A stretch of DNA of 64,000 nucleotides from AP-15 sp963812675. Lineage in GTDB: Bacteria; Pseudomonadota; Alphaproteobacteria; ATCC43930; CGMCC-115725. This document shows, one piece after another, positions 52,200-60,770 of the stretch. The stretch covers positions 62,001 to 126,000 of the forward strand of contig CAWEWR010000002.1 of NCBI GenBank assembly GCA_963812675.1, given 5' to 3'. The position numbers were made by a program, and so were the translations under genes. The first letter of the stretch is position 1, and each line of letters begins with the position of its first letter. The notes beneath the pieces are model-generated. The model was not told the DNA's origin and did not search any database. It saw only the letters and a list, made by a program, of their open reading frames with translations.

Positions 52200-52548
52200 T
52201 GGTGGGAGTGGAAAGCGGCCAGCGGGCCTTGAGCACGACACGGGTGAAGTCGCGGATCAGCCCTGCTTCGCCGGCAAGCCGCTTGGTCGAGATACGGATT
52301 CAGAGAAAATAGAACGGCTTGTCGTGGTCTGGGCTGCCGGCACTGTAGTCAGCGTCCGCGGCTACCTCATAGATCAACCCCTCGTAATCTTCCTGGCAGC
52401 AGGCGTAACCGGCCCCTTCTCCCGCCACACGAGGACATGGGTGGGCTTCGCCATCATGGCGTGCTAAACCGTTTCGGAAGTGCACCGCGACAAAGCGTTA
52501 AATCAATCCCCGGCAGATGCTTCGCTCTTTATCGCGACGGTATTCCTT

Positions 52549-54708
52549 TCACGCCGGCTGCTTCAACACGGTGTTGTCGATCGGCAGCTTTCGCAGGCGC
52601 TTGCCGGTTGCTGCAAAGACCGCGTTGGTCACTGCGGGAGCGATCGCTGAAGTCCCGGTTTCACCCATTCCGCCTGGTGGCTCGAAACTCTGGACGATGT
52701 GAACCTCGATGGCTGGCGCCTCATTCATGCGCAGGATCTGGTAAGTGTCGAAATTGGTTTGCTCGACACGGCCGTCCTTGAGGGTGATCTCGCCATAGAG
52801 CGCCGCCGTGATGCCGAATATGATGGCACCCTCGATCTGCGCCCGGACGGTGTCGGGATTGACGACGGTGCCGCAATCGACCGCGCAGACGACGCGCCGC
52901 ACGCGAACCGCGCCATCCTTTGACACTTCGACTTCGGCAACCTGCGCCATATAGGTCGCGAAGGCGAATTGAACCGAGACGCCACGGCCGACCCCTTGAG
53001 GCAAGGGCTGTCCCCAGCCGGCCTTTTCCGCGGCAAGCTCGAGGACGGCTTTGGCGCGGGGCGATTTGTCGAGGAGAGCCCGCCGATAGGCGACCGCATC
53101 CTGCTTCGCCGCCGCCGCCAGTTCGTCCATGAAGCTTTCGGTTACGAAGACATTGTGCGACGGCCCGACGCTGCGCCAGAACGCTGTCGGAATGCCCGGA
53201 GGTTCCACCCGCAGATACTCGACGTGCAGGTTCGGGAGGGCATAAACCAGATCGATCGCGCCCTCGGTGGTGTCGGGGTCGAGGCCATTGTCGAACGCTG
53301 GAGGGAGCCATCTTGCGATGATCGAGGAGCCTGCGAAGCGGTGGCTCCAGGCGACTGGCATTCCTTTCCCATCGAGACCGGCAGACATCCGGTCGAAGAA
53401 ATAAGGCCGGTACATGTCGTGCTGAATGTCTTCCTCGCGCGTCCAGACGACCTTGACGGGGCCGTCGACATGCTGCGCGATCTGGACGGCGCGAATGACC
53501 CCATCGCTTTCCAACCGCCTGCCGAAGCCGCCGCCGATCAAATGATTGTGGACCACGACCTTGTCCAGCGGCAGGCCAGCGGTCTTCGCCGCCGCCGCCT
53601 GGGCTCGCGCGACGGCCTGGGAGCCGACCCAGACTTCGCAGCCGTCCTTGCGGACATGAACGGTGCAGTTCATCGGCTCCATTGTCGCGTGCGCGAGGAA
53701 GGGGACCTCGTAGGTCGCCTCGACTTTGGTGACGCTGGCCGCCATGGCCTCATCGCTATTGCCGATATGCTGAGCAACCGGCCCCGAATTGAGCGTCGCC
53801 TTTTCGAGTTCGTCCGCGATCTCCTTCGTATTGAGCCTGGCGTGCGGCCCGTCGTCCCATTCGATCACCAGCGCCGCCAGCCCTTTCTTCGCAGCGCCCA
53901 TGTGGTCGGCCACGACGGCGACGGCGTCGTCAAGCCGTACGATCTGACGCACGCCCTTGACGGCTGTCGCCACCCTATCGTCAACGCTCTTCAGCCGGCC
54001 TCCGAAGACCGGCGACTGGGCAAGGGTCGCGATCTTCACGCCCGGCGGCCGAACGTCGATGCCATAGACGGCCGTTCCATTTACCTTGGACGGTGTGTCC
54101 AGCCGCTTGGCCGGGGTGCCGATCAGCGTAAAATCCTTCGGTTGCTTCAACGCCACCGTCTCCGGAACGCTCATGCGTGCTGCATCGGCGGCAAGGTCGC
54201 CGTATTTAGCGCTTCGTCCTGTCGGCGCGTGGAGCACTTCGCCACGTTGCGCACGGCAGGACGCCGGATCGACATTCCAACGCTTTGCCGCCGCCGAGAC
54301 GAGCATGGTTCTCGCGATCGCGCCTGCTTGGCGCAAGGGCTGCCACGCCGCGCGTACGGCGTTCGAGTTGCCGGTTGCCTGCACGCCGCCCAATAAGGGA
54401 TTGCCGTAGAGCTTTTCGTTGGGCGGCGCATGTTCCAGCCGCACCTGTTTCAGGTCGACCTCCAGGTCTTCGGCGATCAGCATCGCGATCGCGGTGTAGG
54501 TGCCCTGGCCCATCTCGACATAGGGCATGGTCAGGATAATCTGTCCATCGCCTCCGATGCGGATGAAGGCGTTGGGGGTGAAGCCATCGGCATCGGCCGC
54601 TTCAGCATTACCGTTTCCAACCGGCAGGCTCAGGCTTAGCATCAGACCGCCGCCAGCGGCCGCTCCGGCTTGCAGGAACCCGCGTCGGGTGAGGTGATCG
54701 GGGATCAT
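52549..54708 (-). CDS. molybdopterin-binding subunit of a xanthine dehydrogenase-family oxidoreductase (isoquinoline 1-oxidoreductase-like)
   Basis: This 719-residue protein begins with a twin-arginine signal (LTRRGFLQAGAAAGGGLML), so it is exported folded. The Mo-binding domain contains MPYVEMGQGTYTAIAMLIAEDLE, GNPLLGGVQATGNSNAVRAAW, the VHNHLIGGGFGRRLE loop and the terminal FEPPGGMGETGTSAIAPAV, where the conserved Glu of the active site lies (GETG). It pairs with the 2Fe-2S subunit whose gene ends 2 bases before it. The aldehyde or N-heterocycle oxidised is unknown. A cytochrome subunit is not seen nearby. Confidence 0.93.
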   Translation of the reverse strand: MIPDHLTRRGFLQAGAAAGGGLMLSLSLPVGNGNAEAADADGFTPNAFIRIGGDGQIILTMPYVEMGQGTYTAIAMLIAEDLEVDLKQVRLEHAPPNEKLYGNPLLGGVQATGNSNAVRAAWQPLRQAGAIARTMLVSAAAKRWNVDPASCRAQRGEVLHAPTGRSAKYGDLAADAARMSVPETVALKQPKDFTLIGTPAKRLDTPSKVNGTAVYGIDVRPPGVKIATLAQSPVFGGRLKSVDDRVATAVKGVRQIVRLDDAVAVVADHMGAAKKGLAALVIEWDDGPHARLNTKEIADELEKATLNSGPVAQHIGNSDEAMAASVTKVEATYEVPFLAHATMEPMNCTVHVRKDGCEVWVGSQAVARAQAAAAKTAGLPLDKVVVHNHLIGGGFGRRLESDGVIRAVQIAQHVDGPVKVVWTREEDIQHDMYRPYFFDRMSAGLDGKGMPVAWSHRFAGSSIIARWLPPAFDNGLDPDTTEGAIDLVYALPNLHVEYLRVEPPGIPTAFWRSVGPSHNVFVTESFMDELAAAAKQDAVAYRRALLDKSPRAKAVLELAAEKAGWGQPLPQGVGRGVSVQFAFATYMAQVAEVEVSKDGAVRVRRVVCAVDCGTVVNPDTVRAQIEGAIIFGITAALYGEITLKDGRVEQTNFDTYQILRMNEAPAIEVHIVQSFEPPGGMGETGTSAIAPAVTNAVFAATGKRLRKLPIDNTVLKQPA

Positions 54709-54710
54709 TA

Positions 54711-55181
54711 TCAGCTCCTCTGTCCGTTCGATCGCGCGGCCTCTTTGATCGTTTCGCGAATGCGGACATAGGTGCCGCAGCGGCAGATGTTGCCGGACAT
54801 CGCATCGTCGATATCGGAATCCGTCGGATGCGGGTTGCTCGCCAGCAGCGCCGAGGCGGACATGATCTGGCCCGACTGGCAGTACCCGCATTGAACGACT
54901 TCCCGATCGAGCCAGGCTTTCTGGATCTTGGCGCCCGCCGGTGTCGCGCCGATCGCCTCGATCGTCGTGATCTCGGAAGTGCCGATGCTGTCGACGGTGG
55001 TGATGCAGGAACGGGTGGCGGCGCCGTCGACATGCATGGTGCAGGCGCCGCAGAGCGCCATGCCGCAGCCAAACTTCGTGCCGGTCATGCCGAGCACGTC
55101 GCGCAATACCCAGAGGAGGGGCGTGTCGCCGTCGACATCGACTGTCCGATCGACGCCGTTGACTTTGATCGTGAAGGCCAT
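54711..55181 (-). CDS. (2Fe-2S)-binding subunit of a molybdenum hydroxylase
   Basis: This is a 156-residue electron-transfer subunit. The plant-type cluster uses Cys39, Cys44, Cys47 and Cys59 (GCGMALCGACTMHVDG...SC). The second cluster uses Cys98, Cys101, Cys133 and Cys135 (QCGYCQSG, ICRCG), as in all small subunits of the xanthine dehydrogenase superfamily. It should shuttle electrons from the molybdenum site of the following gene's product. No signal peptide is present, so it is probably exported as a complex with the Tat-bearing partner (inference). Confidence 0.95.
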   Translation of the reverse strand: MAFTIKVNGVDRTVDVDGDTPLLWVLRDVLGMTGTKFGCGMALCGACTMHVDGAATRSCITTVDSIGTSEITTIEAIGATPAGAKIQKAWLDREVVQCGYCQSGQIMSASALLASNPHPTDSDIDDAMSGNICRCGTYVRIRETIKEAARSNGQRS

Positions 55182-55247
55182 GGGTATATCCCGATTGGTT
55201 ACACTAGATGGTCAGGGACATCGGCTCGGTCTCGCCATCGAATGATC

Positions 55248-55715
55248 TTAAAGGCCGAGATCGCTCAGGGACGGGTGATCGTCGGGGCGGCGGCCGAGCG
55301 GCCAGTGGTATTTGCGGTCGCTCTGTTTGATCGGCAGATCATTGATGCTGGCGATGCGCAGACGCATCAGGCCATGCTCGTCGAATTCCCAGTTCTCGTT
55401 GCCGTAGCTGCGGAACCAGATACCGCTGTCGTCATGCCATTCATAGGCAAAGCGTACGGCGATGCGGTTCTCTCGAAAGGTCCAGATCTCCTTGATAAGG
55501 CGGTAGTCAAGTTCACGCTGCCATTTGCGTGTCAGAAAGGCTTTGATGGCCTCGCGGCCCTCTAGGAATTCGGCGCGATTGCGCCAGCGGCTGTCGCTCG
55601 TATAGGCGAGCGCGACGCGAGCCGGATCGCGCGTATTCCACGCGTCTTCGGCCAGGCGCGTCTTCTCAGCGGCGGTCTCGGCAGTGAAGGGGGGAAGCGG
55701 CGGGTTCATGGGCAT
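55248..55715 (-). CDS. DUF1348 family protein (NTF2-like fold)
   Basis: This protein of about 155 residues belongs to DUF1348. It has EDAWNTRDPARVALAYTSDSRWRNRAEFLEG, then KRELDYRLIKE-type strands, and SYGNENWEFDEHGLMRLRIASINDLPI at the C-terminus. The fold is a cone-shaped SnoaL/NTF2-like pocket for a small ligand. It sits between the MDR oxidoreductase and Mo-enzyme genes on the same strand, an arrangement common for detoxification operons under GlxA-type regulators. An internal ATG at 55709 is an alternative start. Confidence 0.9.
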   Translation of the reverse strand: MPMNPPLPPFTAETAAEKTRLAEDAWNTRDPARVALAYTSDSRWRNRAEFLEGREAIKAFLTRKWQRELDYRLIKEIWTFRENRIAVRFAYEWHDDSGIWFRSYGNENWEFDEHGLMRLRIASINDLPIKQSDRKYHWPLGRRPDDHPSLSDLGL

Positions 55716-55779
55716 GCTCCGACGGTATGGCGAGACGCCTGCAGCGACGGTGTGTCACTCCGCATCGCCCATTCTGCAG

Positions 55780-56757
55780 TCAGGTAGACGATCCGCGAAC
55801 GTCCAGAAGGATCTTTCCGCCGCGTTGCGCATGCGCGACTGCTTCTTTGATCGCGGAGAGGGGGTAGGTCGCGGCCACTGGTATCTGCACCCCGCCGGAG
55901 GCGATCATCTTCGCCGCCTGGACGACTGCTGGCGGAATTTTGGCGGCAATTTCCGGGTGGCCCAACCAAAAGCCCCGCATGGTGAGAGGCTTGAAGATAA
56001 CGTCCAGCGGGCTGATCGACATCGGACGCTCGCTCATGGCCGCAAAGCTGACGAGCGTGCCGCGGGCTGAGAGCGTCGCTGCGAGCACGCCCGTCGCCGG
56101 GCCGCTGACGCCATCGAGCGCCAGGCGGAGCTCAGCCTGACCGACCGCCGCTTTGATCCTGTCCGGGACATCCGGCGTGTCAACGACAACAACGTCTCCG
56201 CCGACCCCCTCGAGTTCGGCCGCGAGCTCCGGGCGTCGGACGATGTTGACGGTCTTCAGCCCACGCGTTTTCGCAAAGGCGATCACCCACCGCCCGACCC
56301 CGGAATTGGCGGCGTTCTGCACCACCCACTCGCCCGGCTTCAGGTCGACATACTCGCTGAGCAGCAGCGCCGCAGTCGGGGGATTTATGCCCAGCATCGC
56401 CAATTGCTGGGGGTCCGCGTCAGCGGGTAGGGCGGAAAGACCGCCTGCCGATACGACGATCCGCTCCCGCCAAGTGAAGCTGGAAGGCGGCGCCAGGACC
56501 CGGGCGCCGACCTTGACGCTCTCCACCCCCGGCCCTACCGCGAGAACCCGGCCGACGCCTTCATTGCCGATAACGGCTGGAAGCGGGGGGCGGAATGCAT
56601 AGATGCCCTGTGCGACCATGAGGTCGTTCGGGTTTATTGGGGAAAACTCGACGCCAATGAGGGCCTGGTTCGGGCCTGGAGCGTCGGGCTCGGGAATGTC
56701 GACATACTGAAGACCGTCCACAGGGTCGCCAAAAGATGTGAGCTGAACGGCACGCAT
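55780..56757 (-). CDS. zinc-independent MDR oxidoreductase (quinone/enoyl reductase-like)
   Basis: This 325-residue medium-chain dehydrogenase has a GroES-like N-terminus with IGVEFSPINPNDLMVAQG and IGNEGVGRVLAVGPG, but lacks the catalytic and structural zinc cysteines. The cofactor domain has VVQNAANSGVGRWVIAFAKTRGL. This pattern fits quinone oxidoreductases or trans-2-enoyl reductases. It is divergent from the regulator gene, with a 201-bp intergenic region carrying an inverted repeat, and probably heads the operon that continues to the Mo-enzyme. Confidence 0.9.
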   Translation of the reverse strand: MRAVQLTSFGDPVDGLQYVDIPEPDAPGPNQALIGVEFSPINPNDLMVAQGIYAFRPPLPAVIGNEGVGRVLAVGPGVESVKVGARVLAPPSSFTWRERIVVSAGGLSALPADADPQQLAMLGINPPTAALLLSEYVDLKPGEWVVQNAANSGVGRWVIAFAKTRGLKTVNIVRRPELAAELEGVGGDVVVVDTPDVPDRIKAAVGQAELRLALDGVSGPATGVLAATLSARGTLVSFAAMSERPMSISPLDVIFKPLTMRGFWLGHPEIAAKIPPAVVQAAKMIASGGVQIPVAATYPLSAIKEAVAHAQRGGKILLDVRGSST

Positions 56758-56906
56758 ATGGGCGCTTCCTTTTAATCAGGGCAGGTGCTCGATCTGGATC
56801 GGCAGATCGCAAGCGGCGGCCGGTGGCGTGCCAAGGCCGAACGGCTTCCTCTCCGCAGCCGACGACGATCGGGCGTCTGACCGGGAGATCTGAGCTTGCG
56901 AAGGCA

Positions 56907-56941
56907 TGTCTCAAAGGTCATTTAGACGACGTTTTGGGACA
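56907..56941. promoter_or_regulatory. inverted repeat, operator candidate for the divergent GlxA/MDR promoters
   Basis: TGTCTCAAA (56907-56915) and TTTGGGACA (56933-56941) form a nearly perfect inverted repeat (8 of 9 pairs) with 17 bp between. It lies 17 bp upstream of the regulator start and about 150 bp upstream of the MDR start. AraC-type regulators usually bind two such half sites. Confidence 0.45.
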
Positions 56942-56958
56942 CTCGCGCAGAGGCTGCC

Positions 56959-57903
56959 ATGCAGCGTATCGGCTTCATCGTGTTGCCCGGCTTTCAGGTG
57001 ATGAGCGTCGGCGCGCTCTCGGTCTTCGAATTCGCCAATAAGGAGGTGGGCGAGCCGGTCTATGACGTGCGTCTGCTTTCAGAGACCGGCGGGTCCATCC
57101 GCAGCTCGATCGGCGCCAGCGTCGCGACGGAGCCGTTCGACGATACGACTTTCGATACGCTGATTGTCGGCGGCGGCGCCGCGATCGGATCGTTGCCGTC
57201 TGGCGTGATCAAGTTTTTGCGCCAAGCCATGGGGCGATGCCGGCGAGTCGCGTCAATCTGCATGGGCGCGTTCGTGCTGGCCGAAGCAGGTCTGCTCGAC
57301 GGCCGCCGCGCGACGACGCACTGGCACCGCGCGGGTGACTTGCAGGCCTGGTTTCCGAGAGTGAAGGTGGAGGCGGACCGCATCTTCATTGTCGACGGCC
57401 TGGTATGGACCTCGGCCGGGATGACCGCCGGGATCGACCTGGCGCTGGCCATGGTCGAACAGGATCTAGGCGCGGACGTCGCCCGAGCCGTCGCCAGACA
57501 GCTCGTGGTCTATCACCGGCGCGCCGGTGGCCAATCGCAGTTTTCGGCGCTGCTGGAGCTCGAGCCAAAATCCGACCGTATCCAGAGCGCACTGGCCTAT
57601 GCGAAGCGCAATCTCGATAAGCCGCTGACGGTTAGACAGCTCGCCGAAGCGGCGCATTTAAGCCCGCGCCAGTTCAGTCGGGCATTCCGCGCCGAGACCG
57701 GCCAATCACCGGCCAAGGCGCTCGAGAACCTACGGATCGAGGCCGCCCGCCTGATGATGGACCAGAGCCGTCATCCGATCAACGTCATCGCCCGGCAAAC
57801 CGGTTTTGCCGACCGTGACCGCATGCGGCGCGCCTTCCTACGCGCGTTCGGACAGCCACCGCAGGTTATCCGGCGAAACACGCGCGCGGAGGCAGCGGCC
57901 TGA
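56959..57903 (+). CDS. GlxA-family transcriptional regulator (DJ-1/PfpI + AraC-type HTH)
   Basis: This 314-residue regulator has an N-terminal DJ-1/PfpI domain (RIGFIVLPGFQVMSVGALSVFE, then RRVASICMGAFVLAEAGLLDGRRATTHW, with Cys about 98 in the nucleophile elbow position). It has a C-terminal AraC HTH pair (about 215-305: PLTVRQLAEAAHLSPRQFSRAF and HPINVIARQTGFADRDRMRRAF). It is divergent from the MDR/DUF1348/Mo-hydroxylase operon, and regulation of that operon in response to a small metabolite or aldehyde is likely. ATG 56959 follows AGAGGCTGCC. Confidence 0.92.
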   Translation: MQRIGFIVLPGFQVMSVGALSVFEFANKEVGEPVYDVRLLSETGGSIRSSIGASVATEPFDDTTFDTLIVGGGAAIGSLPSGVIKFLRQAMGRCRRVASICMGAFVLAEAGLLDGRRATTHWHRAGDLQAWFPRVKVEADRIFIVDGLVWTSAGMTAGIDLALAMVEQDLGADVARAVARQLVVYHRRAGGQSQFSALLELEPKSDRIQSALAYAKRNLDKPLTVRQLAEAAHLSPRQFSRAFRAETGQSPAKALENLRIEAARLMMDQSRHPINVIARQTGFADRDRMRRAFLRAFGQPPQVIRRNTRAEAAA

Positions 57904-58368
57904 ACTTCGGGCGATTCGCGCCGAATACGTGGAGTACGAGCTCGCCGGCGTTGCGGACCTTCCGGGCCGAGGCGGCTAGCGAATAGCGGAATGCAGTCGC
58001 GGCAGCGTAATCGCGCGTCCTGCTTCGGGCTTTATTGATCGCGACAAAGTTAATCGGACAATGCCCTCGTCGAGGCTTGCGGACAGCTCCGCCCATGTAG
58101 CGTAGCAGTTGATCAGGCGTGCTTTGGCTTGATGATGCACATCAGAGTGCGGGCGGTGGAGATCGGCTCATTTTCGGCGGCGTTGCTGAAGCTCTTGAGT
58201 CTGGCGGTGGGCTTCGAATGCGCGCAGCACGCCGAGCGGCGGCAGATAGCCTTTCACCCGCGTGAAAATCCCTCAGGCGTGGGTGAGAAACTCTCGTTTG
58301 CAGCTCAAGTTACACTGCACATATCCGGCGTATGAGCTTGGCGGCTCTATAGCATCAGGAGTGCTGAT
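57904..58368. other. gene-free region
   Basis: About 465 bp with no frame showing protein-like composition on either strand. It probably holds the terminator of the regulator gene and the promoter of the DUF1127 gene, but I could not point to specific elements. Confidence 0.5.
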
Positions 58369-58632
58369 ATGACGGCAATCCACTCGCCGGCCCCGCACGG
58401 CGGTTTGCGCCGGGTTTCGCATCGGCCGCGGCGGGCGAGCCGCCTCGTCCAAAGGGCCTTGGCGGCCGTTCGCGATTGGCGCAGACGGCTGCAGGACCGC
58501 AATAGATCGTCGGCGCTCGACGAGCGGACCTTGCGCGACGGCGGGATCTGCCGCAGCGATGAGCTCTGCCTCGACAGCACGCAAAGGGAGCGCGAGGCTT
58601 GGCTTGATACGTTGCACTTTCCACCCTTTTGA
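58369..58632 (+). CDS. DUF1127 (YjiS-like) small protein
   Basis: This 87-residue basic protein contains the DUF1127 signature in its middle: AVRDWRRRLQDRNRSSALDE, then RTLRDGGICRSDELCL (about 38-70; consensus W-x-RR..L..LDDR.L.DIG..R.E). An AGGAG site lies eight bases before ATG 58369. Small DUF1127 proteins are linked to RNA maturation and to phosphate and carbon metabolism in alphaproteobacteria. This one is longer than usual, with an unrelated Pro-rich start. Confidence 0.65.
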   Translation: MTAIHSPAPHGGLRRVSHRPRRASRLVQRALAAVRDWRRRLQDRNRSSALDERTLRDGGICRSDELCLDSTQREREAWLDTLHFPPF

Positions 58633-58789
58633 ACCGAGTGCCGCATGACCGACGAGGATCCGGTGACGACGCTCGAGCAATGTGCTCGGCACGCCACTCA
58701 GCATGAAGAAAGAGTTGCACCGGGACCGACCGAAACCGCAATGCTCAACCGCGTCACCGGCACCGCCGAAGGAAAGGCCGGGCCTTGTG

Positions 58790-58907
58790 GCAGGTCTTCC
58801 GCTCCAGCGTGTCGGCAAGCCTGGATGAAATCTTCCTCGCATCCGACAGGTCGTCCTTCACGACCGGCCAGGTTCTCCCCGTCGATGGCGGGAAATCGGC
58901 AAGCTAA
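58790..58907 (+). pseudogene. C-terminal remnant of an SDR-family dehydrogenase
   Basis: In one frame LPLQRVGKPG matches the usual IPLGRVGKPEE segment. In another frame EIFLASDRSSFTTGQVLPVD continues with GGKSAS to a stop at 58905-58907, the typical SDR tail. The two pieces are joined by a short deletion and frameshift. The rest of the gene is missing. The open frame 58645-58935 over this stretch is therefore not taken as a gene. Confidence 0.6.
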
Positions 58908-58934
58908 TCCACCGCAACGCGACAGACAAAGGTG

Positions 58935-59336
58935 ATGGCGATGCAACAGTATGCCCAAGCGCAAGTGAAGCCGATGAAAATCCCCGGCCCAGAGCATCCG
59001 ATCTCGGTCGAGCGTAACTCGAGCCGGGTCGTCGTCTCGGTCGCGGGCCGCGTCATCGCCGACACGCGCGAAGCGCTCACGCTCCGCGAGGCGCACTATC
59101 CAGCAGTCCAATACATCCCCCGCGAGGATGTCGATATGGTGCAGCTGACGCGGTCAGACCGCACTACCTACTGCCCCTACAAGGGGGACGCCGCCTACTT
59201 CAGCATCCCCGTGGGCGGCGAGCGCTCTATCGATGCGGTGTGGACCTACGAGACGCCCTATACGGCCGTCGCCGGCATCAAGGATTACCTTGCATTCTAC
59301 CCTGATCGGGTCGACACGATCGAGATACGGTCATGA
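58935..59336 (+). CDS. DUF427 domain-containing protein
   Basis: This 133-residue protein has the DUF427 core: HPISVERNSSRVVVSVAGRVIADTREALTLREA (about 21-53), YIPREDVDMVQLTRSDRTTYCPYKGDAAYFSI, and the closing WTYETPYTAVAGIKDYLAFYPDRVD. This small beta-barrel family is common next to oxidoreductases. The function is unknown. The ATG at 58935 follows an in-frame GTG; both are weakly supported by an AAAGG site. Confidence 0.9.
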   Translation: MAMQQYAQAQVKPMKIPGPEHPISVERNSSRVVVSVAGRVIADTREALTLREAHYPAVQYIPREDVDMVQLTRSDRTTYCPYKGDAAYFSIPVGGERSIDAVWTYETPYTAVAGIKDYLAFYPDRVDTIEIRS

Positions 59337-59525
59337 CCAATCTTGCGGGAGGTGCCTATCGTCCATGGGTACGGTGAGTGTATGACCGACGATCCCATTG
59401 TTTCGCACATGCCAGGATTCATTACTGCGGGGTGGTACAGTCATGCTCTTCGATCGTCGGACGCGATATCAGGCTGCCTGCGGCCCCATAGCGTCCCGGC
59501 ATCCTCCCCCGGCGTTGCTGCCCTT

Positions 59526-60119
59526 GTGAAGATTGCAAGGGTCGTCACGATAACCCTTGTCGTGATCGCGGGAGTGTTGTTGCTGACGCCGGGTTCCGTT
59601 GGGGCCGGCGAGGATCCAGCCGATTTCATCCGCATGCTCGGCAATCAAGCGCTCGCGGTGCTCCGGTCCAGCGCCACACTGGACCAGAAGACGACCTATT
59701 TCCACCAGATGCTCCGCCAGGATTTCGATCTCAGCGAAGTATCCCGCTTTGTTCTCGGTCCGTATTGGCGCGTTGCGAGCGGGGGGCAGCGGCGGGAGTT
59801 CCGCAGCCTCTTCGAAGACTATCTTGTGCACTATTATGGTCAGCGGTTTGCGCAATATGGCGGCGAAAGCCTCGAGGTGAACGGTAGCAGGACCGATCCC
59901 GCCGGCGTGATGGTGACCAGCCAAATTATTCGTCCGCAAGGACCACCGATTGAAGTTTATTGGCGGCTCGCGGTAAGCGACGGGCGCTACAAGATCAGCG
60001 ACGTAAGCATCGACGGCGTGAGTATGGCGCTCTCCCAGCGCTCGGAGTTTGCGGGGATCGTGCAGCGCAATGGCGGGCGAGTGGCCGGTCTCCTCGCGAC
60101 GATGCGGGAGGCGATTTAA
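59526..60119 (+). CDS. MlaC/Ttg2D-family periplasmic phospholipid-binding protein
   Basis: This protein of about 197 residues has a signal (KIARVVTITLVVIAGVLLLT, cleavage near GAGE at about 28) and an MlaC-like mature domain. The domain includes FIRMLGNQALAVLRSSATLDQKTTYFHQML, then FVLGPYWRVASGGQRREFRSLFEDYLVHYY and GRYKISDVSIDGVSMALSQRSEF. It would carry phospholipid between membranes. The other Mla transporter genes are not adjacent. I favour the GTG at 59526 because the preceding in-frame codons (ATG 59382 or further) have no coding character. Confidence 0.85.
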   Translation: MKIARVVTITLVVIAGVLLLTPGSVGAGEDPADFIRMLGNQALAVLRSSATLDQKTTYFHQMLRQDFDLSEVSRFVLGPYWRVASGGQRREFRSLFEDYLVHYYGQRFAQYGGESLEVNGSRTDPAGVMVTSQIIRPQGPPIEVYWRLAVSDGRYKISDVSIDGVSMALSQRSEFAGIVQRNGGRVAGLLATMREAI

Positions 60120-60237
60120 GGCCGCAGACGCACCGCAGCGTCAATTCGCAAGGCTGCCACAGGATCAGCCGCCCGTTGGCAAGCGCGATGGCTAGCACCG
60201 GCGGCGACAAAACTGCGACGAACTCCAGAAGGCAGCA

Positions 60238-60684
60238 ATGACCAAGCGATATCTCGAAGACTTCGCGGCGGGCCAGACCTTCGGCTCTGGACGAGTGCGG
60301 GTCGACAAGGAGCGGATCAAGAGATTCGCAGCCGAATTCGATCCTCAGCCCTTCCACCTCGATGAGGACGCCGCGCGCGACACGATCTTCCGGGGATTGG
60401 TCGCGAGCGGCGGGTACACGGCTGCGTTGACGCTGAGGCTGGTGGTCGAGAGCGATCTCAAGCCCGCGGGCGGTATCATCGGCGCCGGCTTCGAGGAGTT
60501 GCGTTGGCCGCTGCCGGTGCGTCCCGGGGACGAGCTGCGCGTCGAGAGCGAAGTCCTGGATGTAAGGCAGTCTAAGTCGCGCCCTAACCAGGGGCTGGTC
60601 AAGGTGCGGACGACGACCTTGAACCAGAAGGGCGAGACCGTGCAGGTCTTCGTCGCCAATCTGATCGTCCCGCGCCGCCAGTAA
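60238..60684 (+). CDS. MaoC-family dehydratase
   Basis: This 148-residue hot-dog fold hydratase has FAAEFDPQPFHLDEDAARDTIF, where Asp35 and His40 form the catalytic hydratase-2 motif, followed by FRGLVASGGYTAALTLRL. It would hydrate a 2-enoyl-CoA. The closing KVRTTTLNQKGETVQVFVANLIVPRR is typical. It precedes the RND pump gene by 86 bp, with no clear functional link. Confidence 0.92.
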   Translation: MTKRYLEDFAAGQTFGSGRVRVDKERIKRFAAEFDPQPFHLDEDAARDTIFRGLVASGGYTAALTLRLVVESDLKPAGGIIGAGFEELRWPLPVRPGDELRVESEVLDVRQSKSRPNQGLVKVRTTTLNQKGETVQVFVANLIVPRRQ

Positions 60685-60770
60685 TCGACCAATACCATCG
60701 TCCAATAGATTTCACCTTCACACTGGTCTGATCGTCCATCAAACCCGATTAAATCGGAACGGAGCTCGTC

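Noticed and set aside
52300..52485. Short minus-strand open frame of 61 codons before the molybdenum hydroxylase
   Set aside because: No ribosome site, no recognisable domain, and location in a stretch of decayed genes.
58645..58935. 96-codon open frame after the DUF1127 gene
   Set aside because: Composition is not protein-like, and the same stretch holds a decayed SDR tail in other frames.
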